From: Ornithodoros turicata
Taxonomy: Eukaryota; Arthropoda; Arachnida; Ixodida; Argasidae
NCBI RefSeq assembly: GCF_037126465.1
Contig: NC_088202.1
Coordinates: forward strand, 105,927,962 to 105,991,961
Direction: 5' to 3'
Length of the DNA stretch: 64,000 nt
Position numbers and translations under genes: made by a program. Positions within the stretch are counted from its first letter, which is position 1. Each line of letters starts with the position of its first letter. Of this stretch, positions 45,299 through 57,010 are shown one piece after another. The notes beneath the pieces were generated by a model. The model ran no database searches and had not been told where the DNA came from. It was given only the letters and a program-made list of their open reading frames with translations.

Positions 45299-46144
45299 CA
45301 GAGGTGGGGAGTAATGCATTACCGGTAATGCATTACTTTTGAGTAATGAGTAATGGTAATGAATTACATTTTGCCAGCAAGTAATGAGTAATGGTAATGC
45401 ATTACATTTCGACTGAGTAATGCAGGGTGGCATTACTCATTACTTTTGTCGAATGTTCATTGCGCCACGTGAAGATTGGGAACATCCAAATTTTCTTCAA
45501 CCCGCCTTTAACAATGAGCACAGGGCAACAAGGAAAGAGAAAGGCGCAGCCTTGGGGAATTCTGCAAGAGTTCAACAGTTGGCGGTGTGTGTCACAAGTG
45601 TCTACATGATGATATCACCGATTTTCTCCTGTGCGCATTTGGACTAAAGGAAATTCAATGAAATAGAAACATAGGCTCTGTGAGGGTAACACGTAACAAT
45701 TGCTGTAGGGATTCACTGTTTTGCTATGGTACCGTGTTAGTTTCTCTTGTGCTGTCAGAGGTAATTTTTCTGCTAGGACAGAACTGTAGGCTGAGCTTCA
45801 TCCGCCGGCTTCATAATGCTAGAAAAGGCATCATCTGCACTAAATCTTATGTATAGTTTTTGCATGTCAGACTCGCTTCTGTGGGGATTTAGTGGCACCG
45901 ACATGGGGATACTCGTGTGGCTATTGCCTATAGCAAAAAAAGCAAGGAAAAAAAATTATGCATAGCACCTTTGAGGCTTATGCCCTAAAACGTAAATGTA
46001 ATGCCAGAGTAATGCCATTACTTCGTTAAAATAATGGCATTACTAATATCCAAAAACTAATGAGTAATGTAATGCATTAGTTTTTTATAAAAGTAATGAG
46101 TAATGGTAATGCATTACAAAATAAAAGTAATTTCCCCACCTCTG
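45299..46144. mobile_element. Non-autonomous hAT-like element, CAGAGGTGGGGA family
   Basis: The 846 bp element starts CAGAGGTGGGGAGTAATGCA and ends AAAAGTAATTTCCCCACCTCTG read across the boundary, so the inverted ends CAGAGGTGGGGA/TCCCCACCTCTG are perfect over 12 bases. Both ends hold repeated TAATGCATTAC/GAGTAATG subterminal motifs, a hAT habit. The flanks CCCAAAAT and TCCCCAAT are only partly alike, so the 8 bp duplication is decayed or confused by a poly-C tract. No transposase was seen. Confidence 0.75.
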
Positions 46145-46247
46145 TCCCCAATGGAGTGAAATCGGATCTGCGGTGGTGTCCTGTAAAGCGTGCTTTGGCT
46201 GCACTGCTGCGGGATACGCAGGAGAAGCTACAAAGCAACGTCTACCT

Positions 46248-46354
46248 ACGTTGGCAACATGGCCCTGAGCTTGGGGGAAGGACAACACACAAAAACGAAC
46301 ATTTTTGTGTTGTCTTTTGTCATTCCCTCAAGCTCAGGAACATGTTGCCAACGT
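46248..46354. repeat. Long hairpin (fold-back) 1
   Basis: The left arm starts ACGTTGGCAACATG, contains CCTGAGCTTG and ends in GACAACACACAAAAA. The right arm mirrors these blocks (TTTTTGTGTTGTC, CAAGCTCAGG, CATGTTGCCAACGT) around a loop of only about 5 bp. Arms are about 48 bp with a few bulges. A transcript would form a long duplex. Confidence 0.7.
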
Positions 46355-46580
46355 CAAGTATCACCAGCTCGCTTGCATTTTACTTCTATGTTCAATGTTC
46401 TACCTTCGTCTCTGTTTGCGAGCAGACGTAATGTTACTACGTCTTGCAGTGAACTGTGACGACAGTGAAACGGGTCCTTCAGTTTTGTTTAGATACATCC
46501 CTCTTGATGACGGCAACACACTACAATCAAAAATGAAGGACGCCGTAGCCGAGCAAGCAACACGACAGCGACCGAATGAA

Positions 46581-46665
46581 GGGGGGGGGGGATATGTTTA
46601 TTAAGAAAAAAAGAAAGGAAAGGTTAGCCAGGCAAAGAGCCTGCTTGCTATTCCGAAAAAAAAAG
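46581..46665 (+). mobile_element. Poly-G short interspersed element, copy 2
   Basis: G run of 11, ATATGTTTATTAAGAAAAAA, AGGTTAGCCAGGCAAAGAGC, CTGCTTGCTATTCC and then nine A bases. This is the cleanest copy. It suggests an element of about 85 bp with a G tract at one end and an A tract at the other. Confidence 0.6.
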
Positions 46666-48069
46666 GGGGGAAGGGGCAAACGAAAAAGAAAAAGGGTCAA
46701 TGCCTGATCCTGCGCAGAGTTCATCACTTACTTCAGTCATTACAAGCCCATCGTCAGCGTCACCAGTTCAAACACCCCTGAAGCGCAAGTCACACGGCAC
46801 AAAACGACACGAGATGTCAATACATAGGCGGCAACTCTTATCAAGGGAACGGTTACTTCGCCAGAACCACGCAGAGAAACGTTACCACGAGCGTACAAAA
46901 AAATAAACCTGTTTAATATCATGATATTGGCTTTGTCTTTCACGATTGAATCGTGTGGGAAGTACCACATCATGGATTCTTACGTACTCCGATTTGGTCG
47001 GGACGACCAAAAGCAATACACTTTTGACTTTTGTTCTTCAGAAGCAAAATTTTGTACCGTTTTTCGTGAGGCCTTGTATATTTCATCACATTTATCGACA
47101 TTGTTACTTTCAGTTCTTGCTTACGTGTGTACCGCGCCCTCCTTTTATTTTATTTCATTTATTTTTCTGCAATGTAGCTCGATCGACCTCGTTATCTAAA
47201 GCCTGAGCACTAAAGGTGGCGCTCCGCTAGCATACACATGCAAGCGTAATGCCCTATGAAATTTCTATGAAGTATAATGCTTCGCCTCTCGCTTTTACAG
47301 ATTATCACATAAGTGGATGGGAAGAGCGTTCGCGCGTGATAGGGCTGTCAATAACATAGATCATTGTCATGCGCGGGAATATAGAGTCGGTTTCTATTAT
47401 AAGGTTCTTGTCCGCGCCATACGTAAAGCGCCTTACGTATTTACTCAGCACTGTGCCAAGACAATCTTACTTTTCGTCTTGCAGCCTTACTAAGGATGTC
47501 TTCTGTGTTCCCAGAACTGGGAGTTTTATAGCTTTTGGATGCATCATGAACCCGAGCAGATCTTGAAGTTTTTTGAAGGGACAGTAGGGAGGTCTCGACA
47601 GATATTGAGATTAACGTTGTATTCGACTGTAAGTGACATGTAGATGTCATATGCAAAATTTCACCCGGCAGTACGTCGTAATTTTCATTTTTTCCAGATA
47701 AACAAGGAAAACAAACGGCGTGTTCACATGCGATTTCACGGTGACGTAAGCATGAGGGACAGCACCCTGGCGGACAGCGCAACGGTGTGTGGCCGATATA
47801 ACGCTCATTTGGGTCTGTTTTGATGCATGGTAATTTACTTGACACCTTTTGTCTCGATCCGCGGGATGACAGGTTGGCAGTGCAGAACCCGAAAGCTAGA
47901 GGCAGTGACGCGACGGCTGGGAAAAACGCTGGCGACAAAATTATTGGCTGCAAATTTAATCGAAATATTTTGCACTGTGACACTGACCTATCATAATGTA
48001 TCATAAGGAGACACGTGACAGTGTTTGTTCAGCTTCAGCTGAGGCCCGTAATGTCGCTTTAAAGTACAG
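46666..48069. other. No gene recognised
   Basis: A minus-strand frame of 187 codons at 47441-48004 has no recognisable domain. No element ends were seen in the stretch between the poly-G element and the LINE 3' end. Confidence 0.35.
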
Positions 48070-48091
48070 GATGTCTGTAGATAAAGTGTTC

Positions 48092-49390
48092 CTACATTTG
48101 CAAACCTTCTGCGTTGTCTGCTGACCGGACGGACTTCCGGCACCGCACGACATTTATACGATCAAAACCGATGGGGGAGGGGGAGTAATGGCAGGATAGG
48201 CTCGCCGTTGTTGGCCACACAGAAGTGGGCGTCGTCACGACTATAGCAAAAAAACAACAACACAAAAAACACAAAGAAACGACGGACGGATGGAGGATAG
48301 AGGAGGATGAAGGGGTGAGGGTGCACGTGGTCGTCGGGGAGAGCAACGTATTAGATGGGTCGTTCAGCAAGACCTGCCTTCTGCAGAAAGAGAATGAGGT
48401 TTGGTTTCTTGCTTTGCCGGAACGTTCGGCAGAAGAACCAGCGGGGTAGAGGATGTCCGCTAGCGTGCCCGAGGTGGAGCGAAGGAGATGGGCTTCGCGC
48501 GCAGAATGGTATGCTCGGCAGTCTCGCAGGATGTGTTCGATTGTTTCGGGTTGTTGACAGTGGCCACAGCAGGCGTCACCCATAGAGCCAATCTTGAATA
48601 GCTGAGAGTTGGTGAACGCACACCCAGTGCGGAACCTATGTAGCGTGGTCTGTATGCTTCGAGGAAGGTTTTTCATGGAAAGAAGGGGCCGATTATGGTG
48701 CATGATGTCCCGTATCCCAGGGTGGCGCCGTTCAACAAGCTGCTGAACGGCCATCTGCCTGTTGGTGTCGTCCGGAGTTGGCAAAATATTACTGCAGCCC
48801 AAGTGTGCCGAGGACGCAAGCTGGTCCGCCCTTTCGTTGCCGCCGACACCGACCTGGGACGGGATCCATTGGAAGACGATATCGCCTCCGGTTTGGTTAT
48901 GCTGAGCGCACGATCGTCTGATGCTTCGCGCTAAGATGTTGTCACACATGGGGTTCATCACGTGCCATAGAGCGCTTCTCGAGTCTGTGAGTAGGACTGC
49001 CCTGGCGAACCCTCGCACCTGGACCGCAGCAGCTGCATGCAGGAGAGCCAGGAGTTCAGCAGTCGTGGAGGATATCGGGTAACGCGATGATCTCCCTTGC
49101 CAGGCCACGTTCACTGATGGGATGTGGAAGGCACAAGTAGCACTTTTGGTACGGTCGTCGATAGAGCCATCAGTGAATACTAAAGTATGTGAGTGGTAGA
49201 CGTCAGTTATAAGGTTATCAGCTGCCATTCTAGGGACCAGGGAGCTACATTCCCTCTTTTTATGAATGCCCGGAACGTAGAGCGTTACACCCGGTACAAA
49301 CTCCCGCCATGCCACCGAAGGTAACCCAGCAGAATGTTGAGGCGATCGCTTACTGTGGGCCAGAGCTCTAGTAGCATATTCGCTGGCCAA
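48092..49390 (-). pseudogene. LINE RNase H domain and C-terminal knuckle
   Basis: All four RNase H catalytic positions are visible: VFTDGSIDD (Asp), TTAELLALLHA (Glu), LLTDSRSALW (Asp) and GGNERADQLA (Asp). Next come QTTLHRFRTGCAFTNSQL and CCGHCQQPETIEHILRDC, the Cys/His knuckle. The frame then runs on through the 3' region, giving a long tail with no known domain. It would process the RNA strand of the LINE hybrid during reverse transcription. The upstream link to RT is broken, so it is a relic. Confidence 0.8.
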
Positions 49391-49620
49391 GCGGCCGAGA
49401 GACGTGTGTGACCTTTTTACAAGGCAGAAAAAAGAGAGTGCTTGCTTCCGGACGTGGCCAACTTGTCTAAGTAGCGGAGCCCCCTAAGCTCGGAATGAAC
49501 ACTAACGGGCTTTTCCTTGGCTTCCAGGTAAGTCTGGGTAATTCCAGAGAAGCTGGGTATTCCAAGCGTCGTTCTTATTCCTGCCCGATGGAGCCGCTCA
49601 AGAGCCTGTCATTGTGAAGC

Positions 49621-50963
49621 TCACAGATCTACGTACGGTGACACGTACAGGATACGCGAGAGAATGAGGGCTTTGTGTAGTGTGAGCAGCGAACTTGAAC
49701 TGCAGCCCCATGACTTGCCACTGATCCTTCGGAGTAAATTAAGAGCCTTCTTGCCTTTACAGACCGTTTGGGTCACTAGCCTAGACCAGCGTAAAGAGCT
49801 GTCAATGGTGACGCCAAGATAACGGCAAACCTCACATCTTGGAATGGGAGTGCTGTTGATGGAAAGATTAGGGAAACCCTTGCCCACATACTTTCGGCGG
49901 GGAATGCAAACCAAGCATTGAGACTTTTCTGGAGATACAACTAGTCCCCTTTCAAGAAGTGCAGCACTGAGGCCGTTCAGTGCAATTTCGGCGGTGTCAC
50001 GAAGCTTCTCCTTGTTGTCTCCCACAACGCGGAGGCAGATGTCGTCCGCGTAGATGGTAAGCTGAAGGGTATACGGAGATGGGCGAATCCTGCGGTGGAC
50101 TCCGGCCATGATCAGGTTGAATAGAGTGGGCGAAAGAACACTGCCCTGTGGGACCCCACATTCGAACTTTTTCTTGGAGCTCGTGCGCTCATTGACACAC
50201 ACATCAAACGTACGGGCAGAGAGAAAGTCCCAGAGGTATCTCAGCAGGCGGCCCTCGATACAAGCACCTTGTATCGCAGCCAAACATGCCCCGTGAGTTA
50301 CAGAGTCATAGGCCTGCTTTACATCATAGAACAATGCGAGGGCAAATGCATTTGACTCCCTCGCCTCTTTGAGCGATGTAGTCACTTCTGCAATGGCGTC
50401 AGAAGAAGACCAATCCTTTCGAAAAGCTGTAATGTGTTCGGGGAAGTGATTGTCGCGCTCCAGGACCCAACGCAGCCTCATGTGAATTATCCGTTCCTCT
50501 AGCTTGCAAACACATGAGGCAAAAGGACGGTAGCAATAGGACGGTAGGAGGACAACTGCGAAAGGGGTCTACCCTTCTTGAGGACTGGTATCACCCTAGC
50601 ATGCTTCCAGTCAGGCGGTATGGCCCCAGAGGCCCAGACAGAATTGTTGAGACGAAGGAGAGCCTCCAGCTGCTCTTCACCCAGATTCTTCAGTGCCTGA
50701 TTGGGGATTCCATCTGGGCCAGCCGCGCTCCGTCGTTTGAGGCTACGAATGGCGTATTTCAGTTCCGACATGGTGATATCGTCGTCCACCGGAGAATAAT
50801 CGTCGACAAACTGGCGAAGTGTGGGGCGGCAGTCTCTGGAACTGGCGACCTGCGCTAATTCCCTGGCAAAATCTTCAGCTATGACCTTGGGGTCACGTTG
50901 AGACGCGACCGATAGCGTGACGAGCGGGCTTACGGGTTCGCGAAGGCCTTCAATAGCTTTCAA
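49621..50963 (-). pseudogene. LINE reverse transcriptase domain, frameshifted
   Basis: The first piece (50963-50499) has SAAGPDGIPNQALKNL and ARVIPVLKKGRPLSQLSSYR, the RT N-terminal blocks. A frameshift near 50525 leads to the second piece (50481-49621) with ALFYDVKQAYDSV (first Asp), CGVPQGSVLSPTLFNLIMAG and the catalytic box TIYADDICLRV. It also has CRYLGVTIDSSLRW and ALNLLRRISGKSWGCSSSSL in the thumb. The two-Asp YADD box is intact, but the protein cannot be made as one chain. Confidence 0.85.
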
Positions 50964-51310
50964 GGTGCTCCAGACTCTAGTGGTCGGCGTATGGGCGTTG
51001 AGGCACTCGCTGAACTGTCGCCACTGAGTCCGCCGTAACTTCAGGCTATATCGTCTGTGGGCGGCCGAGACACGCTTGAGATCCAGTCGACTTGAAGACC
51101 TGTTCTCAGAGCACTCCTCTGTGCCCGTCTACGTGCCGCACGGAGACTGAGATAATGAAGATCAGGTGCAGGTCTACGGGCCGGGTACGAAATTGCTTTT
51201 GAGCTGTTCGCCAGAGAGTTCTGAATACCCTCAAGCAAGTTATCTGTGGTGGCTGCTGTCAGTCCCTGCCTAAATTTTGCCCATTTTGTGACAATTTTCG
51301 TTCTCCTGGC

Positions 51311-52000
51311 TCAGCTACTCCGATATGGCGGGGAAAGGAGAATAGGAAAATGGTCCGAGCCCCATGTGTCCGCTTCGGCTTCCCACTTTAGGGTGATATC
51401 AGGAGAAACCAGGGTGAGATCAATGACATTTACGTAGCGTGGAGGTCTCATGTAGGTGGGCGAGCCAGTGTTAAGCACCACATGATCGCTGGTAGAAAGG
51501 CAATCGGCTAGGGCATTTCCTCTTCTACAGTTTTTCCTACTACCCCAGAGACTGTGGCTCGCATTGAAGTCCCCGCAGATGATGAGAGGACCAGGGCAAG
51601 CAAGACGCAGCGCTTTGAGGGTGTCTACACAGGGTTGGGCTTGACACCAGTGGTACACTGAAACCACAGACACAGATCTGGATCCAGATTTCAGGACACA
51701 CCCAACATATTCTTCGGTTGACGAGCAGAGCCCAGATAAGTTGTTCTCTGCCTGAGCAATGGACCGCTTGACGAAAAGGGAAGCCCGCGGAAGGCCGTCG
51801 GCCTGGTGGCCCTTGGCGTGGTAGGATACAAATGGTGATATCTTGAACGATGGTCGGGTAAGACTCTCTTGGATCGCCAGCACGTCGAAGTCAGACTTCC
51901 GCAGGAGGAGCTTAAGGTCGGCTTGTTTATGGGTAAGACTTCTGGCGTTCCATTGAAGGATGTGGGGGAGGAACACCCTCCTGTTCCTTCTGTCAGGCAT
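51311..52000 (-). pseudogene. LINE AP-type endonuclease domain
   Basis: Starts near HILQWNARSLTHKQADLKLL (Asn of motif I), then VLAIQESLTR (Glu), VSVYHWCQ, LIICGDFNASHSLWGS (Asp and Asn) and WGSDHFPILL (the SDH triad end). This is the exonuclease-endonuclease-phosphatase fold that nicks target DNA. The domain is complete over about 230 residues. The same frame goes on after a TGA stop (SS-stop-ARRTKIVTKWAKFRQGL), so the stop is a mutation and not the natural end. Confidence 0.85.
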
Positions 52001-52046
52001 AATTATTATCTAGAACAATTGTTAAGCAGAGGGCGTGACGATGGAT

Positions 52047-52448
52047 TTAGTTCCTGTTGGCAGACACGAGCAGGGGCGCAATCACGGTTTCCAATTGTAG
52101 GATCGATTGGATTTCAGCTAGAACGGTACATCTGGGGACGGCTGAAACAATGGCCCTCAAGGCAGCAAAGAGTAGCTGAATGATGACCAAGGGCAGATCT
52201 GCACCCTGTGGCCGGTCTAACGCCTTTTGGTAAGTAGGCGAGGAGACGGCTGGGAGTCGAGGGGAGGTGGGAGGACCCCTATTCTTCCGTTTACGGATCT
52301 GTGGAGGCAGGCTCTCTTCCGTCACCGAGACGACTGTGGGGTCCAGAGGAGGGAAGTCAGTGTCTGCCCAGATGACTTGCTGAGGAGACGCGTGGGGGCT
52401 CTTAGATGGCAAACAGGCACCTGGGTTTCCTGGCTTGGCCGGGGACAT
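52047..52448 (-). pseudogene. LINE ORF1 (gag-like) C-terminal part
   Basis: The frame has a proline-rich stretch (PGNPGACLPSKSPHAS, DTDFPPLDPTV), a basic patch QIRKRKNRG and an end LVIIQLLFAALRAIVSAVPR. Such an end is typical in ORF1 proteins just upstream of the ORF2 endonuclease. No zinc knuckle is left in this part. The assignment rests on position and general character. Confidence 0.5.
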
Positions 52449-52715
52449 TCCATGCCTCTATGTCTTTGGCTTACTCGAGCGCTTTGCATGGCGGACTTTG
52501 GCTTTTTGCCTCTCTGTAACTACTGTTGGAGCGTGAACTGATGAAAAGACGATGAAACATGATAACAGCCAAAGAAACTTTCACACACTTCAAACAAACA
52601 CTTCAGTGCGATAGCAATGTGGCAATGGAACTTGTCTCAGTTATTGACTCAGGAAAACAAAATAGGCAAGATAGGGTTAACAAGCGGGCTACATGGTTAG
52701 GGGAAGTTCAGGAAG

Positions 52716-52875
52716 ATCCCAAGCAGCACAATGTACTGAAAGTCGAGTGCAATAGGGGTGGACGGTATGTGTCTTATCAATGTTTTTTTTTACTTTCGGG
52801 AGTCTATTCAAGGCCTTCTAGCTACCCGTCCACCCCTATTGCACTCGACTTTCAGTACATTTTGCTGCTTGGGAT
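52716..52875. repeat. Long hairpin (fold-back) 2
   Basis: Two arms of about 50 bp are near-perfect inverted copies. The left holds CCCAAGCAGCACAATGTACT and GAAAGTCGAGTGCAATAGGG, then GTGGACGG. The right mirrors them with a single clear mismatch. The loop is about 60 bp and T-rich. It lies just past the 5' end of the LINE, with no TA or 8 bp duplication visible. Confidence 0.8.
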
Positions 52876-55800
52876 GAGTACACAATCTTATGTGGCTCAT
52901 CTCATAGAGTCAACAATACAAACGTGGGTATACTTTATCTGCATACACCCCGTATTCCTTTTGTTGCACCAACAGTATCGCGTATGATACGATAAAATCT
53001 CGCGTCACGATAACGCACCTTCTTACCAATTAAACGCAATACACAACTAATATTACTTCAACTCTGCACGCATTCCAAATGAACCATCTATGCGCACATC
53101 CTCTGGAACATATTCAGCTTTACGGGCTCATTCCACGAGCTGTCTGTACTGTGTAGGTAGCACATACGCAAAGAAAAAACAAAATGTATGGCTAACGCTA
53201 GCAGTTATAAAGCGTAAAACGTCTTTTTTATTGTCGTCCTTATCACGTATTGCCGTCTTTCTCCGGGAGAATGTGACGATGCAGTATCTCCGCAGGTCGT
53301 AAAAAAGAACTTACTGGATTTCTTTTTACCACAGCGAGTCTTTACCATAACGAATGCAGGTGCGTTTATAGTCGAGAACTAAGAAAGTAGCCACCATCAA
53401 TTCATGTCACGCTACTACATTTTATAAAAGGAATATTTTTTGGGATATTCTCCACTACACGATGCAAAAGATACAGAAAGTGCGGTAGGCCGAGTAGTCG
53501 TAAACTCGTTCCACGTTTCTGTTTTTATTCTATTTATTTATTTCCCTACTAGATCTATCACATCTCCGTAGTTTTTCTCCTACCACCATCATCATCATCG
53601 TTCCGCCTGACAATGAAAAACCTGACATGCCTGACGGATATGCAGAAGATTTAATTCCACATGTGGATGAACATGCCTGCATTATTTGCTGCTGAAGGAC
53701 ATAATACGAGCAAAGTAAATGTCATTGGATCAACAACCTTTTATTTTCAGTTGCAGATGAAAAAAATTGACACCGATGAAGCATGCTTGCTGGGTTCAGC
53801 AGAACGATCCAAACAAACTGTACTGCTTCGGATGACAGTAATTCACAGCCGGAATAGATGGTGAAAGATAGAGTACAAGGAAGACCATACAAGTCTCGGT
53901 CAGCCCTCCCCCCTCCTCGCTATCCAACAGCGTTAGAAATCGAATAGGGTTTTTGTAGTTTCTTTCTCGTATCCTGGTTATCGGAGCTGCAACGAAACTG
54001 ATCCACCCGTGGAACGACCCTCCCTCGTCACAATGGCGAGACTGCCCTTCTCAATGATTTGATGATTACTTGAAAAGCCTGCGAGCTTTGTATGAGACTC
54101 ATAGAGGCTGCCATCGAATTCCGCACACTTCGCGCTATACCAAATCCATCCTAGGGCTTCTTCAGATTTTTTGTCTTGTTGGGTAATGGTCTCTTGACGA
54201 AATGGGAAGGCAAGCAGGATAAGAAGCCTCCTTGAGAGGGTTCGCTATATATATATACTTGCAGGTTCGCGCGCACAAGTTGACAAAAAGAGAAGAACCA
54301 TTCGTAAACGGATAGGCACTGCTCATTCCTTTTCGTTTTGTTTTTATCCTACACTGTGTGTTCGGTAAGAGCTTCTGCGCCGGGCGTGAGAAAATGTATT
54401 TCCACAGCAGCAAGCATTGTAAGGAGCCTCGCCTCCGCAGAACAAGCTTTGCCGCAAGGGCGCGCTGAAAACCTTTTCTTTTTCTTTTTTTATTGTAAGT
54501 AGATTTACATTTCGAAACACCAGAGCACATATCGATAGGACAAAGGACAAAGTAGTGGGAAATATTCTTCTAGCGACAGGTGTGAGAGATTGGATACCGC
54601 CACACGCAAGGCTTACAAGTAAACTTACACTTCGCTGCTCTAGACGTCTTTTATGTTTTTTTTATCAGCATAGAATGTAATTTGATAGTCACCTATTGCG
54701 GAGGTGGAGCAAAATAGTGCGTTATTTGCAAAGTTATGTGTGCTTCACAACGTGGACCGTTTACTACCAACCTGCACATTCTAAACGGTGGCCTGCTTCG
54801 ATGTATTATTTCAACATTCGGTTAGCATGCTTCTTCGTCTACCGTTCGTTTCCTTTTTCTTTACCTTTCGCCCCGAGTGAATAAATCTACCTCCTTATTT
54901 TACAAAAGCTGTAGGCCCTTTTCCGCTGCTCGACGAATCATACAGAAAGTGTACTGTGTAGAGTCCGTCAAAACCAAGGGCCTATGTTTTTCAAACGTAA
55001 TTCATGGTTAAAAGATAGATATTGACAGATGCCAACATAGAAAGGTAGATTGGAATACAGGGATTGGAAAAGAAAAAGTTTGGGCGAAAAAATCGAGATT
55101 CGAAAGAGAGTTCGCGAGAGAGTGCAGAGTAGTGGTTAAAATCGTAACTATATAATTAGGAGCGAACGTTTCTTTGCATTACTCACCAATTTTCGATCTT
55201 GGGTGGGATTCAAGGTATCTGCATTACTTTTAATGAGTAATCGCGAATTCACCGTAGGGCTGTTCTAGATTCACGATAGCTCGAAGTGCACAGATTTTTT
55301 TTTCGCACAACCTCCTTCCCATTTGATGTCTAGTGAACAGAGTTCGTCAAAGTATACGACTCAATTCCGTAGACTTTAAGTATATCTTGTTCGGTTTTCC
55401 CTTGTTCCCATCATGACCATCATCATCATCATTTATCGTATTGCTTACTTGCTCTTCCCAGTGTGTGCAATGACGGAAGAACGTTAAAGCAATCACATGC
55501 GACAAACCAAACTATGTGAGAGGCAGCAAAGTATGGCACCATCACACAAACGCGTCTGTTTTATCATGTTGCTGGATACGTTAGCACGACGATCATTGGA
55601 CAGACGACAACACTTTATTTTGGTGGTGGTGGATCGGACGTTTTCTGCGCGACAGGCGACACTCTACCCCAATGTCAAAGGTAATGTGGTAAAAATGTAA
55701 AATGTAAATATATAGTACGGGGCACCCGGCGAACGAGCTTTGGTTCATCCTTTGCAAGCATAGAACCCGCGCCAATGTCCGTTGTCCGCTGACGTGAAGC

Positions 55801-56231
55801 CTCGGGTTCTATGATGCGTCGAAGAACGGAATGGCGGTCGTTCTCCAGCATTGCTATACTGGTCCTTATGCTACAGGAAAGAGCGACGCGGTCAGCCTAT
55901 ACTCATTCCCGACAACTCCATTGTGGTCGGGTACCCACACGAGTAAGACGCTGTAACCTGCTTCGTAGACCTTGTCATTAACACATCCACTACAACGGTG
56001 GTGAACGATCACCGTATGGATGTGTGCTCAATAGCTTGCACGGTCGATCTCGAGTTCGTGAAAGCTGCCCATACATGCACGGGTGCCAGTATTCACTGTG
56101 TATTGCCATGACAACAGAATAGCACATACAATAGAATAGAAATAGAAATAGAAAGAAAAAAATGGAAACGTAGGTCGCACTGGTGCGACCAGCTGTTCCA
56201 GGACGCTTGACGTGTGGAAGCACTTAATGAT
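52876..56231. other. No gene recognised
   Basis: The stretch contains no domain, tRNA or transposon end that I can support. ATCATCATC runs occur at 53588-53600 and 55420-55433, which may be tails of old retroposons. A TGGTGGTGG patch lies near 55620. All longer frames look accidental. Confidence 0.35.
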
Positions 56232-57010
56232 TTAAAATCTTATTTCAGCACGTATCTCCTTGAAGTAGGCTGTCAGTGCACACAGCGCAGGTTGCTGGTG
56301 CTGCCTTGGCCAGCCCCCCAGTACCTTCTCAACACTAAATGGTCGGTTGTCAAGTTTCGTGAGGGCGTTCTTCAGAGTTCGCTGACTAGAGTCGAAGCGT
56401 CGCCAGGTGACCAGCACGTGCTCCGTGTTCTCCACAGTTCCGCAAGTTGAACAGTTCGGCGATCCAACGACACAGTCTATCTTATGAAGGAATGCTGCTG
56501 CGAACGGGACGTTGAGTCACAGGCGATGGATGACGGACTCTAACGGCCTTGGCATCTTCGATGGGAAGCAGTAGGTGCAGTTGGGGTCGATTCGCGCGAG
56601 GAACGAGTGATTCATGACGTCGCCTGTCCACATGGTTTTAGAGAGGCGATTACGTAAGGAGGCCAGCAAGTACTTCGCATCGGATTGCGTGAAGTAGATT
56701 TTATGAATAGTTCTTTTATGGTGAGCAATTCGAGCAGCCTGGTCCGCCTTCCCATTTCCACTGATACCGCAGTGCCCTGGGATCCACTGGATCATGATGT
56801 TGTGACCCTTTGTTTCGGCATAGTTGTATGCTGCGATAACACTGTAGACGACCGGCGCAAGTGAGGATGTCGTCGAACCTTGCATTGATTTGAGGCCAGA
56901 TTTTGAGTCAGAGAACCCATGAAGTCGGGGTTTCTTTTGACGCTATGTGTAGGAGAGCTTCCTCGATGGCGAAGAGAGAATAGCATATAGTTCCGCAGTT
57001 GTTGATGAGG
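56232..57010 (-). pseudogene. I-type LINE RNase H end and tail, frameshifted
   Basis: The minus strand has an EEALLHIA-like start near 56960, then SGLKSMQGSTTSSLAPVV, IQWIPGHCGISGNGKADQAA (the last RNase H Asp, with Lys where Glu is usual in GNE), FLARIDPNCTYCFPSKMPRP and ESVIHRL. A frameshift near 56520 leads to FLHKIDCVVGSPNCSTCGTV and ENTEHVLVTWRRFDSSQRTL, the Cys/His tail. It is a 5'-truncated dead copy. Confidence 0.75.

Larger units (their letters stand above)
48070..52480 (-). mobile_element. Near full-length I-type LINE, inactivated
   Basis: Reading down the minus strand: end of ORF1 (52448-52047), endonuclease (52000-51311), reverse transcriptase (50963-49621), RNase H and Cys tail (49390 to about 48400), then a 3' region ending near 48070. 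The order EN-RT-RNase H defines the I-like group of LINEs. The coding sequence is broken by an in-frame TGA after the endonuclease (51311-51313) and by frameshifts near 51075, 50525 and 49620. The 5' end is lost within ORF1. It shares its 3' region with the copy at 4160-4885. Confidence 0.85.

Noticed and set aside
47441..48004. 187-codon minus-strand frame next to the LINE 3' end
   Set aside because: It looks like neither a LINE product nor any known family, and its codons look random.
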